Source: Arenimonas composti TR7-09 = DSM 18010 (GTDB taxonomy: Bacteria > Pseudomonadota > Gammaproteobacteria > Xanthomonadales > Xanthomonadaceae). From it: a DNA stretch of 64,000 nt. Shown here piece by piece: positions 19,930 through 28,928 of this stretch. Within the stretch, counting starts at the first letter, position 1, and each line of letters begins with the position of its first letter. The position numbers and the translations under genes were made by a program. Below the pieces are notes generated by a model that saw only the letters and a list, made by a program, of their open reading frames with translations, had not been told where the DNA came from and did not search any database. Location: the NCBI RefSeq assembly GCF_000426365.1, contig NZ_AUFF01000001.1, positions 372,001-436,000 on the forward strand, given 5' to 3'.

Positions 19930-20748
19930 TCAGTCGGCGGGGGGCAGCAGCACCTGCGGGTCCACGCGCACGTCGAACCAGTTCATGCCCCAGTGCATGT
20001 GCGGCCCGGTCGCGCGGCCGGTGGCGCCGACGCGGCCGATCACCTGGCCGGCCTCGACCCGGTCGCCGACGGCGACGTCGATGCGGCTCAGGTGCAGGAA
20101 GTTCGAACTGACGCCGTGGCCATGGTCGAGCAGCAGGGTACCGCCGGTCAGGTAGAGGCCGGGATCGGCGAAGGTCACCACGCCGGCCGCCGGCGCCCGC
20201 AGCGGCGTGCCGGTCGGCACCGCGACGTCGAGCCCGGAATGCGGCGACTTCGGGGTGCCGTTGTAGATGCGCTGGCTGCCGTAGACGCCGCTGATGCGGC
20301 CGCTCACCGGCCAGCGGAAACCATGGGCGAAATCGCTGCGGTCGTCGTCGCGTTCGCGCGCGGCGCTGACACGGGCCTGCTCGCGGGCGATGCGCGCGGC
20401 GATCTCGGGATTCGGCGTCACCGTCGCCTGGTCGACGCCGTCGACGCGCTCGATCCGCCAGTTGCGCGGTGTCACCGCGCGTTCGATCGTCTCCATCGTC
20501 CCGTCCGGCGCGAGCACGGTCAGCCGCACCGGCCCGGACTCGTCGCGGCCGACGCCGAACACGAAACGGCCTTCGCCGTCGACTCGAAGCCTGCGCTGGC
20601 CGTAGACGACCTGGCTGCCCGGCGTCGTGCGGCCGATCACCAGATCGCCCTGGGCGACCCTTTCCGGAAGCCCGGTCGCGGCCGCGGCGACGCCGGCGAC
20701 GCCGGCGAGAAGAAGCACGAGCGTACGCAGCACCGGTCCGGACCTCAT
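19930..20748 (-). CDS. M23 family metallopeptidase (periplasmic LytM-type)
   Basis: 272 residues. Signal peptide about 1-23. N-terminal Ig-like/beta region, a coiled helical link rich in Ala/Arg/Glu (about 115-140), then the LytM domain: FRWPVSGRISGVYG, SPHSGLDVA (first zinc ligands, about residue 172), and TGPHMHWGM (HxH, about 250). Start ATG 20748 overlaps the dihydroorotase stop (ATGA), so it is translationally coupled to pyrC despite the unrelated function. It could be a peptidoglycan endopeptidase or an amidase activator. Confidence 0.9.
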   Translation of the reverse strand: MRSGPVLRTLVLLLAGVAGVAAAATGLPERVAQGDLVIGRTTPGSQVVYGQRRLRVDGEGRFVFGVGRDESGPVRLTVLAPDGTMETIERAVTPRNWRIERVDGVDQATVTPNPEIAARIAREQARVSAARERDDDRSDFAHGFRWPVSGRISGVYGSQRIYNGTPKSPHSGLDVAVPTGTPLRAPAAGVVTFADPGLYLTGGTLLLDHGHGVSSNFLHLSRIDVAVGDRVEAGQVIGRVGATGRATGPHMHWGMNWFDVRVDPQVLLPPAD

Positions 20749-22079
20749 CGCGCGAACGCCAGGCGGCGGCCGTTGGCCGCGCCGACGAGACGCTCGCCGT
20801 CCCAGGCGAGCTGGCCGTTGACGAACGTCGCGGCGACCGAAGTCGAGAAGCTCTCGCCCTCGAACGGCGACCAGCCGCAGCGCGACAGCACGTCCTCGCG
20901 GCGCACGGCGCGCGGCCGCCGCGGATCGACCAGCACGAGGTCGGCATACCAGCCTTCGCGCAGGAAGCCGCGCTCACGGATGCCGAAGCGGATCGCCGGC
21001 GCGTGGCAGAGCTTGCGCACCAGGTGCGGCAGGCTGAAGTGGCCGTCGCGCACCTTGTCGATCGCGCAGCCGAGGAAGTCCTGGACCAGCGGCAGCCCAC
21101 TCGGTGCCTGCAGATAGGGCTGCTGCTTTTCGGCGAGGGTGTGCGGCGCGTGATCGGTGGCGAGCACGTCGATGCGGTCGTCGGCGACCGCGCGCAGGAT
21201 CGCCGCGCGGTCCGAGGCTTCCTTGATCGCCGGGTTGCACTTGATGAAGTTGCCGCGGGTCGCGTAGTCGGCGCGGGCGAAGTGCAGGAAGTGCACGCAG
21301 GTCTCGGCGGTGATGCGCTTGCCCTCGACCGGGCCCGGTTCGAACAGTTCCAGCTCCTCGGCGGTGCTGATGTGCAGCACGTGCAGCCGGGTGCCGTGCC
21401 GGCGCGCCAGCTCGAGCGCGAGCTTCGTCGACTTGATGCAGGCCTCGCGCGAGCGGATCTCGCCGTGCAGGTCGACGGGCACGTCGTCGCCGTACTTCGC
21501 GCGCACAGCGGCGAGGTTGGCGTCGATGATCGGGGTGTCCTCGCAGTGGGTGATGATCGGCACCGGGCTGTGCGCGAACATCGCATCGAGGATCGCCGGA
21601 TCGTCGACCAGCATGTTGCCGGTCGAGGCGCCCATGAAGATCTTCAGGCCCGGCGTCGTCGCCGGATCGATGCGCTTGACCGCTTCCAGGTTGTCGTTGC
21701 TGGCGCCGAAATAGAAGCCGAAGTTCGCGCGCGAGCGACCGGCGGCGCGGCGGTATTTGTCCTCGAGCGCGGCGTCGTCGAGCGTCGGCGGCTTCGTGTT
21801 CGGCATCTCGAGGAAGCTGGTGACACCGCCGGCGACCGCAGCCGCGGGTTCGCTCTCGAGATCGCCCTTGTGTTCCAGGCCCGGTTCGCGGAAATGCACC
21901 TGTGCGTCGATCACCCCGGGCAGCAGCCACATGCCGGAAGCGTCGCGAACGTCTTCGCCGGGCTCGGCGGCCAGTTCGGGGCCGATGCGTTCGATGCGGT
22001 CACCGCGCACGCGCAGGTCGGCCTCGAATTCGCGGCCATCGTCGACCAGGCGGGCGTTGCGGATCAGCAGGCGGTTCAT
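20745..22079 (-). CDS. pyrC: Dihydroorotase
   Basis: 444 residues from ATG 22079 (start [12 protein letters not shown]; upstream codons belong to yidD overlap). Closes carbamoyl-aspartate to dihydroorotate in pyrimidine synthesis. Amidohydrolase features: [13 protein letters not shown] (about 55-67; the first metal His of the usual HxH is Gln here, as in a recognised subgroup), [36 protein letters not shown] and ATDHAPHT. Sits in a coupled trio yidD-pyrC-M23 with 4-base overlaps. Confidence 0.92.
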   Translation of the reverse strand: MNRLLIRNARLVDDGREFEADLRVRGDRIERIGPELAAEPGEDVRDASGMWLLPGVIDAQVHFREPGLEHKGDLESEPAAAVAGGVTSFLEMPNTKPPTLDDAALEDKYRRAAGRSRANFGFYFGASNDNLEAVKRIDPATTPGLKIFMGASTGNMLVDDPAILDAMFAHSPVPIITHCEDTPIIDANLAAVRAKYGDDVPVDLHGEIRSREACIKSTKLALELARRHGTRLHVLHISTAEELELFEPGPVEGKRITAETCVHFLHFARADYATRGNFIKCNPAIKEASDRAAILRAVADDRIDVLATDHAPHTLAEKQQPYLQAPSGLPLVQDFLGCAIDKVRDGHFSLPHLVRKLCHAPAIRFGIRERGFLREGWYADLVLVDPRRPRAVRREDVLSRCGWSPFEGESFSTSVAATFVNGQLAWDGERLVGAANGRRLAFAR

Positions 22080-22309
22080 GGCGGGTCCTTCTTCCAGGTT
22101 TCCGGCACCGGGTCGTAGCCGCCCGGGTGCAGCGGGTGACAGCGGCAGATGCGGCAGGTGCCGAGCCAGCCGCCGCGCAGCACGCCGAAACGTTCGACCG
22201 CCTGCATCGTGTACGTCGAGCAGGTCGGATGGAAGCGGCAACGGGGCCCTAGCAGTGGGCTGATGAAGAGCTTGTAGGCGCGCAACAGCAGGAGGACGAA
22301 TTTCTTCAC
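22076..22309 (-). CDS. yidD: Membrane protein insertion efficiency factor YidD
   Basis: 77 residues. Family signature [20 protein letters not shown] and [13 protein letters not shown], with an amphipathic N-terminal helix and conserved Cys residues. Assists YidC. Its usual place is between rnpA and yidC near the origin; here it is coupled to pyrC (ATGA overlap), so the classical operon is broken up. Confidence 0.95.
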   Translation of the reverse strand: MKKFVLLLLRAYKLFISPLLGPRCRFHPTCSTYTMQAVERFGVLRGGWLGTCRICRCHPLHPGGYDPVPETWKKDPP

Positions 22310-22339
22310 GATTGCGCCGGCAGAGCGGCGAGACTAAGG

Positions 22340-22368
22340 TTGCCGCTCGATGGGGACTAGGCTATAAC
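22340..22368 (+). promoter_or_regulatory. Promoter of dksA
   Basis: TTGCCG (22340-22345), 17-base spacer, TATAAC (22363-22368). Transcription would start near 22375, giving a leader of about 35 nt with an AGGAAAGAGAGGG ribosome site before GTG 22410. Confidence 0.7.
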
Positions 22369-22409
22369 ACGCCGCCTTCGAGCCTCAAGGAAAGAGAGGG
22401 AACGACGCA

Positions 22410-23369
22410 GTGGCTACCAGGAAGACCGCGAAAAAGGCCGCCAAGCCGGCCGCCAGGAAGCCCGCGAAAGCGGCCAAGTCCAAGCCGGCCGCAAAGCCCG
22501 TGAAGAAGGCCGCGAAAGCGGTGAAGAAGGTCGCCAAGGCGCCGGCGAAGAAGCCGGCGGCGAAGCCCGCCGCGAAGAAGGCGGTGGCCAAGGCCACGAA
22601 GCCGGCGCCGGCGAAGAAGGCCGTCACGAAGCCGGCAGCGAAGCCCGCGAAGCCGGCGCCTGCCGCGAAGGCGGTGGCCAAGCCGGCCGCGAAGGCGGTA
22701 TCGACGAAGGCGGCGCCGGCGAAGACCGCTCCGGCCAAGGCCGCTCCGGCCAGGCCCGCGCCGGCCAAAGCCACGCCGGTGGCGAAGGCCGCCGCGAAGC
22801 AGGAGACCGCGGCGTCCAGGGCGAAGTCGGCGGCGACCCCGGCGGTCGCGCGCGCGGTCGAGCCGGCGGGCAAGTCCGGTGGCGTCCGCGCCGGTTACGT
22901 GAAACCGGCGGTGCCCCGTCCCGAGCGCCTGAAGCCGGTCGTCAGCCCGCGTCCGGGTCCCGTCGAGCTGCCGAACGGCTACAAGCCGAGCGCGGACGAG
23001 GAATACATGAACCCGATGCAGCTCGAGTACTTCCGCCGGCGCCTGCTGGCCTGGAAGGAGGATCTGGTCGAGGAGTCCAAGCAGACGATCGAGAACCTCA
23101 AGGAAGAGGTGCGTGACGTCGGCGACGAAGCCGAGCGCGCCAGCCGCGAGTCCGAGAATTCGCTCGAGCTGCGTACGCGCGACCGCTACCGCAAGCTGAT
23201 CAGCAAGATCGACAGCACCCTCAAGCGCATCGAGGACGGCAGCTACGGCTACTGCGTCGACACCGGCGAGGAGATCGGCCTGGAACGCCTCGAGGCGCGC
23301 CTGACCGCCGAACGCACGATCGACGCGCAGGAGCGCTGGGAACACCGCCAGAAGCAGATGGGCGACTGA
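22410..23369 (+). CDS. dksA: DksA-type RNA polymerase regulator with long Lys/Ala/Pro tail
   Basis: 319 residues from GTG 22410, about twice the usual DksA length. Residues 1 to about 160 are low-complexity AAKPAKKA-type sequence like histone H1/AlgP tails; the DksA core (coiled-coil from YMNPMQLEYFRRRLLAWK, then the globular domain) is C-terminal. Of the four zinc-finger cysteines of E. coli DksA only Cys282 remains; the other positions are Thr285, Thr303 and Ala306. It should bind the RNA polymerase secondary channel with ppGpp. The tail may bind DNA or RNA nonspecifically. A strong promoter and a following hairpin suggest a single-gene unit. Confidence 0.9.
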   Translation: MATRKTAKKAAKPAARKPAKAAKSKPAAKPVKKAAKAVKKVAKAPAKKPAAKPAAKKAVAKATKPAPAKKAVTKPAAKPAKPAPAAKAVAKPAAKAVSTKAAPAKTAPAKAAPARPAPAKATPVAKAAAKQETAASRAKSAATPAVARAVEPAGKSGGVRAGYVKPAVPRPERLKPVVSPRPGPVELPNGYKPSADEEYMNPMQLEYFRRRLLAWKEDLVEESKQTIENLKEEVRDVGDEAERASRESENSLELRTRDRYRKLISKIDSTLKRIEDGSYGYCVDTGEEIGLERLEARLTAERTIDAQERWEHRQKQMGD

Positions 23370-23393
23370 TCCCGCGGCCCGTTCGCGTCAGCA

Positions 23394-23421
23394 GGAAAGC
23401 CCCGCCCCGGCGGGGCTTTCC
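23394..23421. terminator. Bidirectional terminator between dksA and the DUF3037 gene
   Basis: Long GC-rich palindrome: arms GGAAAGCCCCGCC (23394-23406) and GGCGGGGCTTTCC (23409-23421). The U-rich part lies within the stem (GCTTTCC), usual for convergent gene pairs. Confidence 0.65.
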
Positions 23422-23436
23422 ATTGGCGGCGTCGGT

Positions 23437-23820
23437 TCAGCGCACCAGCCGGTCGAGCAGGCGTTCGAGCGTGCGTTCGGGGGCGTCGCAGCGTCCGGTG
23501 TGCACCGGCGAAGTCTGGATGATCGAGCTGCGCTTCGCGGTCAGCCAGTGGAAGCGCGCACGCAGCGGCAGCGCACCGATCGGGCCGGCATCCGGGCCGC
23601 CGGCGCAGATCGCCGGGATCGCCTCGAGGTGCCGGCGCACGAGCTCCAGGTCGACCTCCGGCGCGAGCATGCGCAGCCTGGCCTCGTCCAGTGCGATGCG
23701 CGCGCCGAGGAAGCCGGAGGCCTGGCAGGACAGGATCACGCCGGCATTGATGAACTCCTCGCGCTCGATGCGCGGCACGACGCGGATCACCGCGTAGTCG
23801 TAGGTGTCAGCGGCGCGCAT
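23437..23820 (-). CDS. DUF3037 domain protein
   Basis: 127 residues. The DUF3037 pattern is seen in YDYAVIRVVPRIEREEFINAGVIL, FLGARIALDE and the C-terminal TSPVHTGRCDAPERTLERLLD. Function unknown. Its start lies 14 bases inside the upstream HipA-like kinase gene, so the two are translationally linked. This pairing recurs in other bacteria, which suggests partner proteins (kinase plus accessory or substrate). Confidence 0.85.
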   Translation of the reverse strand: MRAADTYDYAVIRVVPRIEREEFINAGVILSCQASGFLGARIALDEARLRMLAPEVDLELVRRHLEAIPAICAGGPDAGPIGALPLRARFHWLTAKRSSIIQTSPVHTGRCDAPERTLERLLDRLVR

Positions 23821-24589
23821 CGATCGCCTCCCGGACGAAGTCGCGCCGGGCCAGGCGCGCCAGGAAGTAGGCGAGGTAGGCGGCGCGGCGCCGCGCCGGG
23901 TCGTGGCCGTCGGCGTCGTCGAACAGCACGTCGGGCACCGCGGCGATGATCGTCGCCAGCGTCGCCTCGTCGAGTTTCGCCGCGGACGCCGCGTCGACCC
24001 CGGCGAGCTCGGTCGCGCGCGGGAGGAGCACGTGCTCGGCGATCATCGGGAACGGCCGCGCCGCGACCCGCGTGTCGCCATCCCAGCCGTGGTGGAAGTA
24101 CAGCGCGGCCCCGTGGTCGATCAACCAGGGCCGGCCGTGCCAGACCAGCAGGTTGGTGTTGCGGGCGCTGCGGTCGACGTTGCTGACGAACGCATCGAAC
24201 CAGACGATCCGCGACGCCGTCCCGGCGTCGACCTCGTCGACCGCCGGATCGAAATTGATCGAGCCGGGCAGGAAGTCGAGCGCCACGTTGGTGCCGGCGC
24301 TGGCGCGGATCAGTTCCTGGATTTCCGGGTCCGGTTCGGTGCGGGCGAGGTCCGGGTCGAGTTCGGCGAGCACGATCTCCGGCACCGCCAGGCCGAGCGC
24401 GCGGGCGATGCCGCCGGCGATCACCTCGGCGATCAGCGCCTTCGGGCCCTGGCCGGCACCGCGGAACTTGAGCACGTACAGGCCGTCGTCGTCGCCTTCG
24501 ACCAGGGCCGGCAGCGAGCCGCCCTCGCGCAGCGGCGTGACGTAGCGGCCGACGACGATCGTCCGCAGCGGGCCGGGTTCAGCGGCCAT
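23807..24589 (-). CDS. HipA-family kinase
   Basis: 260 residues. A stand-alone HipA-like protein-kinase fold: Lys41 in VLKFRGAGQGPKALIAE (ATP-binding Lys), catalytic loop SNVDRSARNTN with Asp139 and Asn144/146, and a DFG-equivalent LIDHG (Asp158). All ATP and metal residues look intact. No HipB-like HTH antitoxin is adjacent; instead DUF3037 overlaps downstream by 14 bases and a DUF885 peptidase upstream by 11. So it is not a classical HipBA persistence module. Substrate unknown. Confidence 0.85.
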   Translation of the reverse strand: MAAEPGPLRTIVVGRYVTPLREGGSLPALVEGDDDGLYVLKFRGAGQGPKALIAEVIAGGIARALGLAVPEIVLAELDPDLARTEPDPEIQELIRASAGTNVALDFLPGSINFDPAVDEVDAGTASRIVWFDAFVSNVDRSARNTNLLVWHGRPWLIDHGAALYFHHGWDGDTRVAARPFPMIAEHVLLPRATELAGVDAASAAKLDEATLATIIAAVPDVLFDDADGHDPARRRAAYLAYFLARLARRDFVREAIDARR

Positions 24590-26348
24590 CGCCGAAGTCG
24601 TAGAACTTCCAGCGGCCGACGTCCGGCGAGGCGGGGTCGAGGCCGAGCAGGCGCGCGCGCACCCAGGCGACCGGCATCGGGCCGCCTTTCAGGATGGTGT
24701 CGTGGAATTCGCGTTCGGACATCCGGCCGGCACCGACGACCTCGTCGTGCAGCGCGCGGAACTGCAGGCCGCCGACCATGTAGGCGATCTGGTAGAGCGG
24801 CCCGTAATCGCCGGCGAAGCTGCGGCGCACTTCCGCGCGCGCATTCTCAGGCTCGTGGCCGACCTCGCGGACCAGCAGGTCGACGGCTTCATCCGGCGTC
24901 ATCCTGCCGAGGTGGAAACCGAGCGAGAACAGGATCCGCGCGGCGCGGTGGCTGCGCCAGAACAGCATGCCGATGCGGTCTTCCGGCGTCTGCGCGAAGC
25001 CGAGGTCGTACAGCCGGAACTCCCAGTACAGCGCCCAGCCCTCGGTCCAGAACGGCGTGTCGAACAGCTCGCGGTGCGGGTTGTAGCGGGTGTTGTAGAA
25101 GAACTGCAGGTGGTGGCCCGGGATCAGTTCGTGGTGCACGACCGCGCGCGAGAAGTGGCGGTTGTTGCCGCGCAGCGCCATCAGCTTCTTGTCGTGCGGC
25201 ATCGAATCGGCCGGGTAGGCGACCCAGACGTCCTCGCCGCCGAGGAAGAACGGCGCCTGCAGCTGGTATTCCGGGGTCAGCATCGTCATCCGCCAGTCGC
25301 GGCGGGCGAGTGCCGGCACGGTGACCATCTCGTGCGCGTCGAGCCAGGCGATCGCTTCGTCGGCGAGCTCGACCACCAGCTTCGGCTGCTCGCCGGGTGC
25401 CGGGTGACGGTTCTTCACCCGCTCCAGCGCGGCGCGCCAGTCGGGTGCGCCCATCTCGGCGGCGGCGCGCTCGAGTTCGCGCCGGCACCAGGCGAGCTCG
25501 CGCTCGGCGAGGCGCATCAGCTCCTCGGGCGTGTACGGGATGCCTTCGTGGCGCAGGCCTTCGAGCAGCGCCTCGCGGCCGATCGGGTCGCCGATGATGG
25601 TTTCGGGGTCGGCAGCGCCGGCGAGGCGGTCGCGCAGCAGCTTCGCGTAGGTCTCGAGTTCCTTGTCGAGCACCTCGTAGGGCTGCCGTGTCCACCAGCC
25701 GAACGCCGGGTCGTAGCCGGCATGGAAGGTCGACCAGGCCTTGAGGTCGCGGCGCACGCCTTCGAGCAGGGCAGCGGCGCGGAAGGCGACGATCGGCGTC
25801 GTCGCGACGGCCTTCGGATCCTTCTCCAGGCGCGTACGCAGGTCCGCGAGCGCGCGCCGGCTGCGATCGAGGGTGTCGGCGCTGGTGCGGGCGTCGGGGT
25901 ATTCGTGCTGGCGCCGCGCCTCGACCAGGGCGATCAGCTCGGCGACGCCCGGCAGCAGCGGTTCGGCCTCGCGCCAGCGCCGGCGCTCGAAGTCGAGCTG
26001 GAACAACTGGCGATCGACTTCGCGGCTCAGCAGCGCGTGGTCGAGGCGGTCCTCGGCGCCCATCGCCGCGGTGTCGAGGCCGGCCAGCAGCTGCCGCCAT
26101 TCGCTGTTGAAGGCGCGCAGCGCGGCCTCGGCGCGCGGACCGGCGGTGCTGTCGTGCACGTGGCGCAGGCTGCCCAGGTCGGCGCGGTAGCGGGCGACCA
26201 CTGCGGCCATCGCATGCGCCGGCGCCGGCAGTTCGGCCGCGGCCGGTGCCAGCGGCAGCGGCGCGGCGGGGGTGCCGGCCCCCGCCGGCGCCGCGGTGGC
26301 AGCGACGAGCGCGAGTCCGAGGGCGCAGGCGAGGGCGGTTTTCATCAT
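24579..26348 (-). CDS. DUF885 family secreted metallopeptidase
   Basis: 589 residues. Signal peptide about 1-24 (ending PAGAG/A). Mostly helical, with HHELIPGHHLQF (about residues 403-414), the HExxPGH zinc motif of the family, and TEGWALYWEF (downstream Glu ligand). Probably a carboxypeptidase- or dipeptidase-like enzyme outside the cytoplasm. Overlaps sufE (ATGA) upstream and the HipA-like gene downstream, forming a run cysS-sufE-DUF885-HipA-DUF3037. Confidence 0.88.
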   Translation of the reverse strand: MMKTALACALGLALVAATAAPAGAGTPAAPLPLAPAAAELPAPAHAMAAVVARYRADLGSLRHVHDSTAGPRAEAALRAFNSEWRQLLAGLDTAAMGAEDRLDHALLSREVDRQLFQLDFERRRWREAEPLLPGVAELIALVEARRQHEYPDARTSADTLDRSRRALADLRTRLEKDPKAVATTPIVAFRAAALLEGVRRDLKAWSTFHAGYDPAFGWWTRQPYEVLDKELETYAKLLRDRLAGAADPETIIGDPIGREALLEGLRHEGIPYTPEELMRLAERELAWCRRELERAAAEMGAPDWRAALERVKNRHPAPGEQPKLVVELADEAIAWLDAHEMVTVPALARRDWRMTMLTPEYQLQAPFFLGGEDVWVAYPADSMPHDKKLMALRGNNRHFSRAVVHHELIPGHHLQFFYNTRYNPHRELFDTPFWTEGWALYWEFRLYDLGFAQTPEDRIGMLFWRSHRAARILFSLGFHLGRMTPDEAVDLLVREVGHEPENARAEVRRSFAGDYGPLYQIAYMVGGLQFRALHDEVVGAGRMSEREFHDTILKGGPMPVAWVRARLLGLDPASPDVGRWKFYDFGDGR

Positions 26349-26788
26349 CGTGGCGGGATTCCGTCGGCCGCCCGGCGGGCGGTGTCCTGGATGAACTGCA
26401 GCAGGGCCGCGAGGCCGTTGCTGCGGGTCGGCGACAGGTGCTTCGAGAGCCCGATCGCGGCGATGTAGTCGGCCGGCGTCGCCAGGATCTCCGCGGCGCT
26501 GCGACCGGAGTAGACGCGCAGCGCCAGGTAGACGAGCCCGGAAACGATCGCCGAATCGCTGACGGCGTCGAAATCGAGTTCGCCGGCGTCGCCGCGGGCG
26601 ACGATCCAGACCTTCGACTGGCAGCCGAGCAGGCGGTTGGCCTCGGTCTTCCAGTCTTCAGGGAAGGGCGGCAGCTTGCGGCCGAGGTCGATCAGGTACT
26701 GGTAACGCTCCGACCAGTCGCCGAAGAAGGCGAATTCGTCGGCGATCGCCGCCTGCGCTTCCGCGGCAGACGCTTCGGTCGGTCGCAT
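26345..26788 (-). CDS. sufE: SufE-family Fe-S sulfur acceptor
   Basis: 147 residues. Accepts persulfide from a cysteine desulfurase. Signature WSERYQYLIDLGRKLPPFP, then LLGCQSKVWI with the sulfur-carrying Cys (about residue 56), and GLSKHLSPTRSNGL near the end. No suf operon is adjacent; it overlaps cysS and a peptidase gene, so it may act with a desulfurase encoded elsewhere. Confidence 0.93.
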   Translation of the reverse strand: MRPTEASAAEAQAAIADEFAFFGDWSERYQYLIDLGRKLPPFPEDWKTEANRLLGCQSKVWIVARGDAGELDFDAVSDSAIVSGLVYLALRVYSGRSAAEILATPADYIAAIGLSKHLSPTRSNGLAALLQFIQDTARRAADGIPPR

Positions 26789-28161
26789 CAGCCGCGCCTC
26801 CAGCGGACGCCGGCCGGGGTGTCCTCGAGCAGGATGCCCTCGCCGGCGAGCTGCTGGCGGATGGCATCGGCGCGGGCGTAGTCACGGGCCTGCTTCGCGG
26901 CATTGCGCTCGTCCACGAGGGCCTGGATGCGGGCGTCGTCACCGGCATCGGTGCCGCGCGCGAACCAGGCCTCGGGCGCCTGCTGCAGCAGGCCGAGCAG
27001 CGCGCCGCCGGCGAGCAGCTCGGCCTTCGCCGCGGCGCGGGCGATCGGGCCTTCGGCCTTGCGCGCGTCGGCGGCGATGCGCGAGAGCTCGGCCAGCGCC
27101 GCCGGAGTGTTGAGGTCGTCGCACAGTGCCGCCTCGATCGCCAGCGGCGTCGTCGCCGCGCTGCCGACCGGCACGTCGGCGAGGTCGCGCAGGGTGCCGT
27201 AGAGGCGGTCGAGGGTGCGCACGCTCTGCTCGATCAGCTTGTCCGACCAGTCGAGCGGCTGCCGGTAATGCGCCGACAGCAGCGCGTAGCGCAGCGCCTC
27301 CGGCGGGTGCCGGTCGAGCAGGTCGTGCACCAGCACGACGTTGCCGACCGACTTGGCCATCTTGGCGCCGTCGAAGGTCAGCATGCCGTTGTGCACCCAG
27401 TAGCGGGCGAAGACCCGTCCGCCATGGGCGCAGGTGGACTGCGCGACCTCGTTCTCGTGGTGCGGGAACATCAGGTCGGCGCCGCCGCCGTGGATGTCGA
27501 TCGTGGTGCCGAGATGGGTCGCCGCCATCGCCGAGCATTCGATGTGCCAGCCGGGCCGGCCGCGGCCCCAGGGCGAGTCCCAGCCGGGCAGGTCAGGCGT
27601 CGACGGCTTCCACAGCACGAAGTCGCCGGCGTCGCGCTTGTAGGGCGCCACGTCGATGCGGTTGCCGGCGATCATGTCCTCCGGATCGCGGCCCGACAGC
27701 TGCCCGTAACCCGGGAAACTCGCGACCGAGAAAAGCACGTGGCCCTCGGCGGCGTAGGCATGGCCGGCGTCGATCAGGCGCTCGATCATCGCGATCATCT
27801 GCGGGATGTGCGCGGTCGCGTGCGGGATCACGTCCGGCACGGCGGCGCCGAGCCGGCCCATGTCCTCGGCGTAGGCGGCGGCGTAGCGGTCGGTGATTTC
27901 ATTGATCGCCACGCCGCGTTCGCGGGCGGCGTTGTTGATCTTGTCGTCGACGTCGGTGATGTTGCGGGCGTAGACGAGCTTCGGATAGCGCCGCCGCAAA
28001 AGACTGGCCAGTACCCCGAACACCACCGGCGGGCGGGCATTGCCGATGTGCACGAAGTTGTAGACCGTCGGCCCGCAGACATACATGGTCACGCGGTTCG
28101 GGTCCTGCGGCACGAAGGTCTCGAGCTGCCGCGTCAGGCTGTTGTACAGGCGCAGTTCCAT
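26788..28161 (-). CDS. cysS: Cysteinyl-tRNA synthetase
   Basis: 457 residues. Class I synthetase: zinc/HIGH region [19 protein letters not shown] (26-44), [32 protein letters not shown], and the second signature KMAKSVGN (usual KMSKS; the Ser to Ala change is seen in the sequence). Anticodon-binding helices at the C-terminus. Overlaps sufE by one base; both genes handle cysteine or its sulfur. Confidence 0.97.
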   Translation of the reverse strand: MELRLYNSLTRQLETFVPQDPNRVTMYVCGPTVYNFVHIGNARPPVVFGVLASLLRRRYPKLVYARNITDVDDKINNAARERGVAINEITDRYAAAYAEDMGRLGAAVPDVIPHATAHIPQMIAMIERLIDAGHAYAAEGHVLFSVASFPGYGQLSGRDPEDMIAGNRIDVAPYKRDAGDFVLWKPSTPDLPGWDSPWGRGRPGWHIECSAMAATHLGTTIDIHGGGADLMFPHHENEVAQSTCAHGGRVFARYWVHNGMLTFDGAKMAKSVGNVVLVHDLLDRHPPEALRYALLSAHYRQPLDWSDKLIEQSVRTLDRLYGTLRDLADVPVGSAATTPLAIEAALCDDLNTPAALAELSRIAADARKAEGPIARAAAKAELLAGGALLGLLQQAPEAWFARGTDAGDDARIQALVDERNAAKQARDYARADAIRQQLAGEGILLEDTPAGVRWRRG

Positions 28162-28188
28162 GGATCGCGATCGGATGGACGGAGCCGA

Positions 28189-28224
28189 AGTCTAGCGTGG
28201 TATTCCCGCGCTTTAACGGAATAC
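28189..28224. promoter_or_regulatory. Inverted-repeat operator candidate and cysS promoter region
   Basis: Perfect 7-base inverted repeat GTATTCC (28200-28206) / GGAATAC (28218-28224) with an 11-base spacer, in the most AT-rich part of the gap between divergent cysS and the glycine-zipper gene. On the minus strand a -10-like TAGACT (28194-28189) lies just downstream, so a bound protein would cover the cysS promoter. The cognate regulator is unknown. Confidence 0.45.
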
Positions 28225-28332
28225 TTATGCTCGGGTTCAGGCGCGCGGTGCTTGAATCCGGCGCAAACCAGACCGCCGCGAACGCCCGTGAGCATGCATC
28301 GCGCCGGTCGAACGCCCGACCGGAGTAGATCG

Positions 28333-28887
28333 ATGCGTGCCAGTCCCGGCCTGTTTCTCCCGCTGCTGCTCGTGATGACCGGCAGCGTCGCGGCGCAGTA
28401 CCCGGACCCGCGCGACGAAGGCGCCTCGGCCTATGCCGCGGTCGAGGAGAACGTCAGCTACGGCTATGCGCAGGTGCTGCGCGCCGACGAAGTCGTCGAA
28501 ACCGTCCGCACCCGGACCCCCGAAGAGCGCTGCGACGGCGATCGCCGCGACGACGCGGCCGCCGCGCGCGGCACGGTGATCGGTGCGATCGTCGGCGCCG
28601 CGGTCGGCAACCAGATCGGCGACGGCGACGGCAGGCGGGCGGCGACGGTCGCCGGCGCGGTGGTCGGCGGCGCGGTCGGTCGCCGGGTCGCGGAGGAGAA
28701 TGCCGAGCCGCGCCCGGGCTGCTACATCGTCGAGGTCGAGCGCGAGGAACGGCAGGTCGTCGGCTACGACGTCGAGTACATGTACAAGGGCGAGAAATAC
28801 ATGTCCCGGCTTCCCTGGGATCCGGGTAACCGACTGCGCATCCGCGTCTCGGTGACCCCGGACATCGATCACGCTTCCTGGCGCTGA
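28333..28887 (+). CDS. Glycine-zipper 2TM envelope protein
   Basis: 184 residues. Signal peptide about 1-21 (ending GSVAAQ). A glycine-zipper stretch GTVIGAIVGAAVGNQIGDGDGRRAATVAGAVVGGAVGRRVAEE (about 77-120) matches the 17-kDa antigen/SlyB-type family. The C-terminal part has CYIVEVEREERQVVGYDVEYMYKGEKY, common in these proteins. No lipobox Cys is seen, so likely periplasmic or outer-membrane associated. Function unknown, often stress-related. Confidence 0.85.
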   Translation: MRASPGLFLPLLLVMTGSVAAQYPDPRDEGASAYAAVEENVSYGYAQVLRADEVVETVRTRTPEERCDGDRRDDAAAARGTVIGAIVGAAVGNQIGDGDGRRAATVAGAVVGGAVGRRVAEENAEPRPGCYIVEVEREERQVVGYDVEYMYKGEKYMSRLPWDPGNRLRIRVSVTPDIDHASWR

Positions 28888-28890
28888 GCC

Positions 28891-28919
28891 TTGCGGCCCT
28901 TCCCGCCAGAGCCTATCCT
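28891..28919 (+). promoter_or_regulatory. Candidate promoter of the arginine leader
   Basis: TTGCGG (28891-28896), 17 bases, TATCCT (28914-28919). Start of transcription would be near 28926, almost at the leader ATG (28929), implying a nearly leaderless message. Box quality is moderate. Confidence 0.5.
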
Positions 28920-28928
28920 GCGCCCCTC

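Noticed and set aside
22410..22890. Separate histone-like (AlgP/H1) gene
   Set aside because: The Lys/Ala-rich region continues in frame into the DksA core with no stop or internal ribosome site that is convincing.
23807..24589. Classical HipBA toxin-antitoxin module
   Set aside because: No HTH antitoxin gene adjacent on either side; neighbours are DUF3037 and a DUF885 peptidase.
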